Source: Scleromitrula shiraiana (lineage: Eukaryota > Ascomycota > Leotiomycetes > Helotiales > Sclerotiniaceae). From it: a stretch of 64,000 nt of DNA. Below the pieces are notes generated by a model. That model saw only the letters and a list, made by a program, of their open reading frames with translations. It searched no databases and had not been told where the DNA came from. Position numbers and translations under genes: made by a program. Location: positions 3,956,501 to 4,020,500 of the forward strand of contig JABELC010000001.1 in NCBI GenBank assembly GCA_028455995.1. The letters are read 5' to 3'. Numbering within the stretch: the first letter of the stretch is position 1; each line of letters starts with the position of its first letter. Below are positions 55,119 to 64,000 of this stretch, piece by piece.

Positions 55119-57816
55119 TCACCAGTTAGTAGTCGAAGCACTCGGTGGTAAATCCTCATCCCTAGTTCCCCAACTACTTTCATTCTTTCCTAATGTCAAT
55201 TCCAACACGCCACCCTCCAGCCAAAAAGCATGAGTCAACCAATTTTTAGTATATGGTTCCCCATTCAGCGTCGCACTTTGTATATATATATTCTCGTACT
55301 GTGCATCAAACCCTATGTTCCTCACTGTCGCTTTCTTTCCAGTTTGGCCGTTTGTAATACTGATTTCCGGGAAATACGGCGGTGTGATAAGATACACATC
55401 TTGACCAGATACTGGCCACAGTCCCATCATAGATAAAGTGGTAAAACTCCCCATGGCACCTGAATCATCGTTACCTGCAATTCCGGCAAGAGTATCGTTA
55501 AATTGAGATGGGATGTAAAAATGAGAGAAATATGCTGAAAGACCTGGCCGACCCGCATAATGGAATTGGAAAACGGGTAAAAATGCTTGTTCATCACCGA
55601 TATAGAGTAGACCTGATGTGTGGAGGTAACTCAGGCGCTTAGCAAATTCAGTTGGTCCACCTAAGGTGCCGACTAGAGTGGCCATATCCTGTGGAACGAA
55701 GAATGTGTACATCCATGAACTTCCTTCATATGTTTCGTGACCGTCTGGGTTAAGATAGCAGGATGTGAAATTATAAAGTGGTGAGCAAAGTGTTGGGTCT
55801 TGGTGACCGAAAGTTCCATTCAGATATCGTGGTTGAAGGAATCCAACAAATCCAGTATCAACTACCGAACCGGGTGCATCTGTTGATCCATTGACGTATG
55901 ATATCTGGTCAGCCTTATACATGTTCTTCCAGTTTTCCGATCGTCCAAGATATTTCTCAACGTCTTCGGTGTTACCGAGTCCATGAGCGATTTCAGCAAT
56001 GCAAAAGTCGTTGTAGGCGTACTCCACAGTTCTAGAAATAGAGCGTGTATGTGGACCAACTCCATATGGATCAAAGTCATCTGTTGGAATATAGCCCAGA
56101 GTTTTCCAGCTTAATAAGCCACCACGACCTTCCACAGACCAATCGAAAGGCTCTTCTGCTCCGTGTCAGCAAAATTTGTGGTATGAGATTTGTTTTTTTG
56201 GTACCTTCAGCATCAGAGACTACAGCTTCATATCCCGTTTTCCAATCTACGTTCAGAGTGATATTTTTGAGATAAGAATCAGCTAAAACAATATCCGCAT
56301 TAGAACCCCCTTGAGTGAAACCTTTGCAGAGAGACATTCGGCAATCTGGGAGTTTCCCTTACAAGATATCAGTAAACTCTTTCTATCAAGAATGTGTCAA
56401 CAAACCTTCATGACGATAAATGTCTATCAAACTCCTAACCATCTCAGTCTGGCTATGTGGATCCAGTAAAGTCAACAAAGGATGAATACTTCTAAAAGAA
56501 TCCCATATACAATAATATGAATCATAATATGGCTCGTCACTTTTCCATAATGGGTTCTCCCCAGTATAATCTTGAGGTGAAATCATTGCTCTATAGGCAC
56601 CCGACCAAAAGACTGTCTGAAGCTCATCACTGACTCCAGTGGCATCGACAGAAATTACCGAGAGCTTTTGTCTCCATACATCTTCCGCGGCAGTTAAAAC
56701 TTTCTCAAAATCAAAATCCGGAATTTCCTTTTCCGCATTACTGCACGCCTGATCGACGCTGATGAAAGAAACACCCACTCGAGCAAGAATTTGATTGTTT
56801 GCGGGTGCTTTAAATTGAGTCCATGCCCCGCCTGGTAAAGGTGGTGAGTTTACCCCATCAGGAGTAACACTCCACTTTTTGACTTGACTTCCAGCACGAT
56901 TATTAGCGAAAATTCCGGTGTTTCTAATTTCTGCACCTTTAAAATCTGCACAGAAATGTAAAACATAACTTCCTATTCCGAATGAAGGGTTGAATGTCCC
57001 ACTTCCGGATAGCCTGCCGGTGTCTGGGTCAACTTGAACTGTTGCATTTGAACGAGAATCTGGCAAGTCTGTCAAATCGACGAGAATAAGGGGACTGTAT
57101 GGTAGGCTGGGGATATTTTGATATCTACCACGAGAAGATGAGTTCGATGACGGAAATGTGAATCGGTATAGCGCACTATGATTTGTGACTGTCGCTTCGG
57201 TATGGATAGAGGTATTCAAACTGACTGCAAAGTATCCGGGATGTGCTTCAGCTGTACCATTGATTCTTCTCGATGCTCGATCAGTTTTGGTGAAGAAACA
57301 GTTGTTTATTATATCCCCTGGACATCCTGTTTGCGGAAACAATGGGAAATTGCCAAGTGACGGTGACTTAAGAATTACTTAGTCAAGTATTTCATGACGA
57401 ATTACTCTTATAAGAGACGCACATACCCCTCCTGTTCCAGAATCATGCATATGGGAAAATCCAGTGATGTCAGAATTGTCTGAAGCAAAGCCCCCTTGTT
57501 TCTCATCGGGGTTATTGACATCTGCGACAGCTTTTGCCATACCTTTGATTGAATCAGTTTGGCCTGCAATAAGAATTGTTTGAAAACCCACCAAAGGGTA
57601 AAGTGGCTCCAGGGAACACATGACCTGTTGTGAAATCAGCTTCTCCTTCGTGAGACTTTGAATCTTGAAGGGATACAGACCTCCTTTGATAGTCCCAATG
57701 AAAGGATCCACGTATTTGAAGACGTCAAAACTCGATCTGTCCACTGAACTCCCCAATACAGTGTTTACCACCGTCAACAGACTCAAAGCAAATCGCCATT
57801 GCTTAGAGAAACCCAT
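55119..57816 (-). CDS. Secreted GH92 alpha-1,2-mannosidase
   Basis: A family 92 glycoside hydrolase, calcium-dependent, trimming mannose from N-glycans or fungal/plant mannans outside the cell. Start at 57816 with a signal peptide (KQWRFALSLLTVVNTVLGSS). Six exons are indicated, joined by introns at about 57680-57625, 57591-57548, between about 57426 and 57370, 56397-56350 and 56205-56160. The second intron donor is GTGGGT, since it alone restores ATLPFGMAKAVADV. Family blocks in order: YVDPFIGT, DNSDITGFSHMHDSGTGG, SPSLGNFPLFP, PGYFAVSLN, FWSGAYRAMISP, SYYCIWDSFRSIHPLL, GNDDSGAMGSFTTLSMMGLWPV, then the C-terminal beta domain. The GNDD block carries residues of the active-site and calcium region in the family. 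No lesion. Many NxS/T sites agree with secretion. Confidence 0.93.
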
Positions 57817-58825
57817 TTTTATCTCAAGTTAAATGATAAATTACATCCAAGAATGAGAAATAGACCACGATTAGTCAAGAGGAAACATTAGTATTTATAA
57901 AAGTACTTGAAGTCAAGCATTTGACATGCTTTATGACCTTTTATACTGCCGAGTCCTTCCATATCAACGTCGAAACTATACGACGTTGCAGTAAATACCC
58001 CTCATGTGTACATCTTTGTATTTTGTTCTCGTTCTCTAGTTGGATGATCTCTTCCTGTCGTGGAAGCTGCTAATGCAGGATGCGGGGTAGATGGCAAGGA
58101 AAGTGCGGAAGTGTGCGCCATTGCCGGCTTGTGTCTTCCTTGGTATAAATATACATTCTCAAGGTTTTGAGACGGCTCAAGAAGGAGGAAATTTCTCTGC
58201 TGTATGCTGCAAGGTGTGTAGATGACATGCTGGTTACATTGTTATCGGTTCAACATCAACCGAGCAGTCGGAATCTCAGCCAATCACACTACGGATATAA
58301 CATCTTGAGGTATACCAATATCGGGATGATGAACAATCTTGTGAACCATGCTGCGCGAACATAAGATATAAATGTGTTTTCCATGTCAAAATTATCATTC
58401 TTTTTGCAATTGCCTTCGATATATAACACTGTGATCTTATCATGTTCTCAAAGCATGCTGTAGGGTGTCTGAGCATACCGAATGGAGAGTGCTTTCTGCT
58501 TGATATATGTTCTTGGCTGATGCTAAACTACATCAGGTTATTACCTTTAACTTACAGCAATAGGGTTGAGAGGTTGTTGTGGACTTTCTTTCATGTGAGG
58601 GGCTGTGAAAACATGTGTTAACAACCGATCAACTGAAATAACAGAGCAATACTTCAATTGAAAGTTCTCATTTATTATTTCCTAAGCCATGATTGATAGT
58701 CCACAATTTGATTAAGTACTGCCATTTCTCATCGCTGCATACCGTTTTCTGGATGAATTCCTTAACCACCGCTTCTACTGATTACACCATCATCCTGAGC
58801 GTCACTAGATCCAACCAGTCACTCT
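57817..58825. other. Intergenic region
   Basis: One kilobase with no supported gene. It contains the mannosidase promoter at its left end. Confidence 0.45.
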
Positions 58826-59461
58826 TCAATACCTCCCAGCATCCACGTTTTTCACAAATGACCTCTTCACATGAACTTTCACACAAGTAGGATTCTGAGC
58901 ATCACCCTCACCAAGCACCCAAACCAAAGTCGTATAAGCATATCCCCAATAAGTATCACAAATCGCCCATCTATAATACGGCTGAGTCCGGAAGCTAACC
59001 GGGACCGTCGTATCATCCACATAGCCCTGAATATTCAACAATCCATTCTCATCAAACGCTACATAGGTCGTATCACTGGTACCGGGCGTGAACAAAGGTA
59101 TCGCTACGTTACTAGTTGGATTGTAGCTGAGACCGAGAGGTGAAGAGAGATTGAAATTTACACCACGGAGAAGATAGGTTATGATACCGGTTTGGCCAAT
59201 GGTAGTATTTGGTGAGGTGTCGTAAATAGAAGTGTTAAAATTGTAAGTGTAGATGGTAGCGTTTGGGTTGGTTATTGGTGAGGAGAGGCATAATGCTTCT
59301 ATTGCGGCCCCTTCGTGGCATGGAGAAAGGGTGGCCCCGTTATAGGACTCGTTGTCGGAGACTAAATATAATGCAAATGGTTCGGATTGATTTGTGTATT
59401 GTGCTGCGACTTGAGATAATTTAGCGGCGATGAGAGTGGTGGTTATAGTTGAGATGCGCAT
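58826..59461 (-). CDS. Secreted protein, DUF7907-like
   Basis: 211 aa, single exon. It starts with a signal peptide (TITTTLIAAKLSQVAAQY). The mature part shows the pattern of a fungal secreted family of unknown function: EPFALYLVSDNESYNGATLS, CHEGAAIEALCLS, and a late block FRTQPYYRWAICDTYWGYAY, then PTCVKVHVKRSF. Four cysteines could form two disulfides, and many N-glycosylation sites are present. Such proteins are common in the secretomes of leotiomycetes and related fungi. Its specific role is unknown. It neighbours the mannosidase but on the same strand with 1 kb between, so independent regulation is likely. Confidence 0.75.
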   Translation of the reverse strand: MRISTITTTLIAAKLSQVAAQYTNQSEPFALYLVSDNESYNGATLSPCHEGAAIEALCLSSPITNPNATIYTYNFNTSIYDTSPNTTIGQTGIITYLLRGVNFNLSSPLGLSYNPTSNVAIPLFTPGTSDTTYVAFDENGLLNIQGYVDDTTVPVSFRTQPYYRWAICDTYWGYAYTTLVWVLGEGDAQNPTCVKVHVKRSFVKNVDAGRY

Positions 59462-60251
59462 TTTTGAAGGTTTGATGTCAGGTGCTAATCGGTGTTTGAT
59501 ATTTTGTGCCTAGGTTGGTTGTAGAAAAGAATGAATATTGCATATGAGAGGATGAGTGTAGTTATAATCAATTATTTGATTGAGATTACTGCAACTAAAA
59601 TATTAAAGAGATTCAATCAAAACATCGATCTTGGAAGGTGCAAAGGAATGTGCCTGCATCTCACCAACGGTCATGTGTGATCACGCTGCCGAAAGAAATC
59701 TCGTATTCCTGCATGTCATGAAGATCTTATTGATCACCTAGAACACCAATAATGATTTGCGACATAGTAAGATTGATTTTTTCCAGTCGACTTTGAGAAT
59801 TGTCACCTTGTTTTGTTTGCCTGAGCTTAAAAGCGACCCATTGAGGTTATCCAAATATATCAATCTCTTGGCGGTGTTGCCCGAGATACGATACCCCGCA
59901 TTCCATTAGAAAAATTCAAGAATTAATGGCATATATGAGAGCTTGGTATCATAAAATCACCACTTTCTCAGAAGCGGAAAGAAATCAAGCGCCCGTAAGT
60001 AGGTTTGCACTACCTGACAAGTTCCTTAGTGGAAGGATCTTATATCGCACAAGTTTCACGACAGAACTGAAAGGCCATATAATGATGGTACGAGATGAGA
60101 TGATATGATAATTTCGTAAGTATGTGCTCATCAAGTGAATTTCCTGCCTCAATGTCTCTGTGCTGAGAAAATCCATCCCACTCTGACTGTGAAAACTAAC
60201 AACTCCAAAAGAAAAACAACTCTGTCGCCCAATCAATTAATAAAACTTTCC
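59462..60251. other. Intergenic region
   Basis: No supported gene. The short frames present show no family features. The left end should be the promoter of the DUF7907-like gene. Confidence 0.45.
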
Positions 60252-62068
60252 TTAGGCAAATGGTGCAAGGTCGTAGTCATCACTATTGTGTTCATCATAA
60301 CTTTCAACGAAACGATCACAGTGATCACGCCTTCGCCCGGACTGTGTCATTGTGACTGGTTCTGGCGATTGTTCTGGTAATTTGAAGAGCTTCCCAAGTC
60401 GATAGGTATACCCATCTAAGTTGAAAGTTATTTTTCTTAATTCGTCGAGGTCCCATTCTGCCTGTGCCTACTTTATTTCTTCTTTAGTCCATTCCACATC
60501 CTTTTGTATTGCTGCGACGTTTCTTTCTTGTATCTCGTTCACGGGGATTCGTGCTCGTGCTATTGTCACAATGAGTCTCTGGAGTAGTAAACGTCGGTTA
60601 TTGAGCAGACTTATGATCGTTCTCTTCTTTCCTTGCCTTCTCAATGTACCTCCTAATGATACTTGTCCTCGCTTGCTCACAAATCTCCTTGGCCTTTCTC
60701 TTTACCAGCGCTCGTGTACTTCCAATAATTATGCCACTATCAAAGCCAGTTCTTACCCAAGTTCCTCCAAGAAACATCAGGCCATCATCCGTACGATTTC
60801 CATAGTGGACCCAGCTTGTACCATGGATATCACCTCGTTGGTATCTGTTGTCAACAGAGAAACCTTTGGGTGACTGCGGAAATGATGTAAATATCGAACC
60901 AATCCCTGATTCTTCCAGTTCACCCCGTATCTCTTCCCACTGCTTATCTTGGAGATAAGGGCAGGTTTTGAAAACGAAACATCCTGGGCTGAAGATCTTG
61001 TGAGGATATTCTCGCTCAAGAACCTCGAGATATCCTTGTGAAATTTCCTTTCAATGGTCAAAGGACTCCAAAGTCTATCTCTTTCCATTTCGTTGCGTTG
61101 TATCCACTGATTTTGGGGGCCAACGCTTTGAATTGTTACTAATCTCGGAACCATACCCTGGCCCGGCTCTTTGAGTACTTAGTCTTTAAAGTCAGTTTTG
61201 GCGCATCTGTCATCTTTTTGTCATTGTAAGGATTGGTTCGAGTGCTAAACCAATATCGTATCTTGCTATCAGTTTCGTTTGTCGCTCCTTGGTACATTGG
61301 GTTCCCGTTGCCATCTAGACTTAATACTAAGTTATCACGAGTGATTTCCAGAGGCTCAATGTATACCGCAGATGGGTCTGATACATATTCTTTATGTATA
61401 TATACTCCCTTTGCGTTTAAGTCTTTTAGTGTTCGTGCCGGAGGAGTAGATGATGAAACAGCTGGCTGATTGGGGGATGGTGGATTGATATCGCTTGGAG
61501 AGTTTGGGGACTTTTCTCTCTTTTGACGTTTTGAAAATGGATCATGGTTTGAGCGTTCCTCTTCTGATTCGTTGTCTACTTGTTCGTCGTACGAAATTAT
61601 ACGTTTGTTAGGTCTCCTGCTACGCCTCGTAGATTTCTCTGTTTGTTGGGGTTCACCGGTTGCAATCGCGACATTGTCTCCTGATGCTTGAATACTACTC
61701 GTTGCTTGGTTTTGAGTCACCGTTGTTTCATCTGTCGTCTTTTGAGACTTTCTGGTGAGCTTCGTGACGGGTGCAGAAGATTTATGGATCTCTCTCTACC
61801 TCGTTTCGGAGGTGTGGATTTGGATTGATGAATCGATGTTAATAGGTACTCTATGAAAGTTGTGTTGCATCAGTACTTGAATATTAAATTTAGAAAAATG
61901 ATTTGATAGAGGTAGCAAGCCGTTGCCCAAGCAGAACAAAATAATTGTATGTTTGATCTTAACTTACCCCTCTGGCTTAATTGGCACTTTGTGGCGAGGA
62001 ACCTGAAGCAGATTTTCCTCCTCCTCAGATTCAATTCCAATATGAAAGTTTTCGGTTCGAAATGCCAT
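60252..62068 (-). pseudogene. Decaying gene of unknown family, basic nuclear-type protein
   Basis: Coding-like sequence runs leftward from an ATG at 62068 (MAFRTENFHIGIESEEEENL), over a likely intron, to a frame with KSTPPKRGRERS. It resumes one frame away in KLTRKSQKTTDETT and continues to a TAG at 61139-61141 after RVWFRD. It then moves to another frame (QNQWIQRNEMERDRLWSPLT, FHKDISRFLSENILT), and a last part in IQKDVEWTKEEIK, broken by a TAG at 60468-60470, that goes on open as AQAEWDLDELRKITFNLDGY to the stop at 60252. At least two stops and two frame changes are therefore needed. The protein had an Arg/Lys- and Ser-rich, nuclear-type middle (RRSRRPNKR, SKRQKREK). I do not recognise the family. 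A multi-intron intact gene is possible for part of it but not for the TAG at 60468. Confidence 0.4.
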
Positions 62069-63564
62069 GATATCGTTGCACGAATGCGACTCTGTAGCTA
62101 GATATTAACCTTAATCTGAATTATTGAAGTTGATCGAATAGATTGAGAATACAAATTGTGGATGTTGATATTTGGGTTGGAGAATGTCGAAGAATAAAAC
62201 AAAAATAGGAAGACAAGTATTTGAGATTGGATGGTATATTATTCCAATATAGTAGCAGACTGATGCTTCTAGTGAATACTACATTGAATATCGCTGGATA
62301 ATTTGTTCATATATGGGCCCTATATCCCAACTTCACCTTTGAAATTCTAATCTTTCCTACTTTTGGTTACTATCTAAGCTTCCTTTCGACTTTGGACCCT
62401 TTGAAATTCGCAAGCAATCGATATTAAACCCCTAATTTCTCAACTAGTATCATATCTTACTGTGAAAACGTGGAATACTGTGATGAGAAACCAAATGTAG
62501 AAAGTGATAGTTTTGACTATAGAGAACAACACATATCAATCATCAGGCGTAGTGATAAATTTCAGCCATTATTAAAGTGTTACAATGCACGAACCTCGAA
62601 AAATAACACATACAGAGTCCCGAAAATCTATCAGTTGGGTTGCATCTACTATGGTGTTACTGGTTTAAGGGGCGGTAATGACACGATGCTTATATAAGAA
62701 CTTACTGTTCAAAAGATGCAGGCTGGGGTTAGACTTACGTAAGCGCTCCGAACATCTTCATTTCGACATTTGAACCTCTCCAATACAAAAGATTCTCTCC
62801 TTGTTGTTTTAGGTCGCTAATACTCTCCAGTAGTGCGGGGGTAAAGATTAAATGGTAGGGGGTAGGGTATAAATACTGAAGTTGCTTCAGCTCCATGTTG
62901 AGAAACCTAGTAGAATTAGCCATCGTAAGTTCACTGCCTTGCTGTACTTCACAAGAAATGTTTGAAAATTGAAAATTTTCTTGGTCTCTGTACAAAACAG
63001 GTGATAGAGGGCAATGGAAACCGCCGATTAAAATCTAGAATCTTGTGTTAGTGGATTTCACCCGCAAGCCAAGTCCCCGATGCATTGGTGAGATTGAAAT
63101 TTTTTGTGACCACAAAACCCAGCTTACGCGCAAGGTGCATAGAATCTTGGCTATGCCCCACTTCCTGTGTACTTACAACATCAATCAGTCAGCTACCTGT
63201 CTACTTGGTATTAATACCTTGGCTGACAACTTGGCTTACTGGTTAACTACCAGTTGTCGAGGATAGAATATTGAGCCTGAGTGATACTGTTCCCCGAAAT
63301 CTGAATAACTGCATTCAGCCCTCAAAATGGAGAAAACTCTGCACAGATTTACTCGACCACGCCGAAAGAGCGACGACGTTCGATGTGAACAGTCTCTTGT
63401 TCAGCTATGACAAGACAAGCAATGTCCTCTCCGAGTGAGAGTATATATAACCTGTTGTCATTACAGTCACTGGTACTCAACATCCAGATATTAAATACAT
63501 TAACTTGGCAAGAAAATCATTTATCAGCACATAATAATTCCCTAATATCAACGCAAGAATCGCC
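62069..63564. other. Gene-poor interval with one unassigned minus-strand exon-like frame
   Basis: No clear gene. At 62735-62995 on the minus strand lies a frame that could begin at MANSTRFLNMELKQLQYLYP. It ends next to a plausible GTAAGT donor (FGALT), so it may be an exon of an undetermined gene. No family similarity was recognised and no partner exon was found. Confidence 0.25.
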
Positions 63565-64000
63565 ATGTTTGAACTACCAAGCAAAGACACTTACGTTCGG
63601 ATTGAGAGCAAGAGAGTAAGCCATCATGTTTCCATCACCTTGCTTCGTTGATCTAACCATTGGTTTTCCTAATAGACCGGTAAAGTTTTGGCAGATGATA
63701 ATGATGAGCTCTACCATACGGATAAAGAGCCAGTGAAATCAGAGCATTGGTGGAAAATCATTCCAGTGGATGGCCAATCTGATAGGTACATCATCAAAAA
63801 TTGCACCACTGGGCGTGTGCTTTGGTGTCGTGACAAAAATCGCCGTGCTGGTGCAATCGACAGTGATGGGAAGTGGACCGATAACTGGTTTACCTTGTAA
63901 GCACACTCAGTTTCTTGATTTCATGCTCTCAATTCAGTCCGATGTTCTAATTCAGTGGTTTAGTGACGAAACTAAAGGTCCCGGAATGAGTGGTACCTTT
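63565..64000 (+). CDS. Beta-trefoil (ricin B-like) lectin domain protein, 3' truncated by window edge
   Basis: Exons 63565-63615 and 63676-63896, then a third from about 63964, give a consistent frame that leaves the window. The protein starts MFELPSKDTYVRIESKRTGK without signal peptide. It continues with WWKIIPVDGQSDRYIIKNCT and TGRVLWCRDKNRRAGAID, then WTDNWFTF. The repeating pattern, aromatic-rich strand, YxIxNxxTGxxL and a hydrophobic end, is that of ricin-B-type beta-trefoils, which bind glycans. The lack of a secretion signal agrees with fungal cytoplasmic fruiting-body and sclerotial lectins, many of them defence proteins. The third exon uses the TTTAG acceptor at 63963; the earlier CAG would give a stop after 12 codons. 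Sugar specificity and full length cannot be judged. Confidence 0.65.

Overview
The window is nuclear DNA of a filamentous ascomycete. Genes are mostly single, non-overlapping and cut by short (about 40-100 nt) GT..AG introns with CTAAC/GCTGAC-like branch sites. The protein families are typically fungal: eisosome protein Pil1, Rsm22, LaeA-like methyltransferase, HeLo and 2EXR domains, LysM effector and sedolisin. AT-rich transposon relics with C-to-T decay are also present. The gene content fits a plant-associated leotiomycete of the Botrytis/Sclerotinia kind; that placement is inference and was not searched.

Layout. 0.9-7 kb: a cytochrome P450 and a LaeA-like methyltransferase transcribed divergently, followed by a FAD monooxygenase (possible metabolic mini-cluster). 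7.5-17 kb: a decay zone holding a transcription-factor C-terminal remnant, a tandem-LysM pseudogene with two stops and a frameshift, a VIT/VWA pseudogene with several stops, an 11-bp minisatellite and a possible copia-like relic. 17.4-22 kb: RSM22 and a single-pass membrane protein. 22.6-30.3 kb: a 1,281-aa kinase-ankyrin protein (9 exons, all reading phases consistent), head-to-head with a HeLo-pseudokinase protein, then a 2EXR-domain gene. 31.4-37.4 kb: a Baeyer-Villiger-type monooxygenase, an MFS sugar transporter killed by one TAG codon, and a small secreted protein. 38.8-45.7 kb: core genes PIL1, a NatC LSM subunit and RAD2/XPG. 46.4-54.7 kb: a sedolisin protease abutting a 2.7-kb AT-rich element with long terminal inverted repeats, a serine carboxypeptidase pseudogene with most of its catalytic half missing, and a C2H2 zinc-finger gene split by a second TIR element with a 3-bp target duplication. 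55.1-64 kb: a GH92 alpha-mannosidase, a secreted DUF7907-like protein, a decaying unknown gene, and the start of a beta-trefoil (ricin-B-like) lectin gene cut by the window edge.

How the genes work together. The most interesting unit is the divergent pair at 22.6-29.2 kb. One protein joins a putatively active Ser/Thr kinase to Sel1-like and ankyrin repeats; the other joins a HeLo cell-death domain to a kinase fold lacking catalytic residues. The architecture resembles, by analogy only, the animal RIPK (kinase) and MLKL (four-helix bundle plus pseudokinase) necroptosis pair and may be a fungal regulated cell-death module. The other main theme is gene loss: at least five genes carry clear inactivating lesions, next to two transposon relics. 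In one relic the two inverted repeats show that C-to-T decay hit only one strand.
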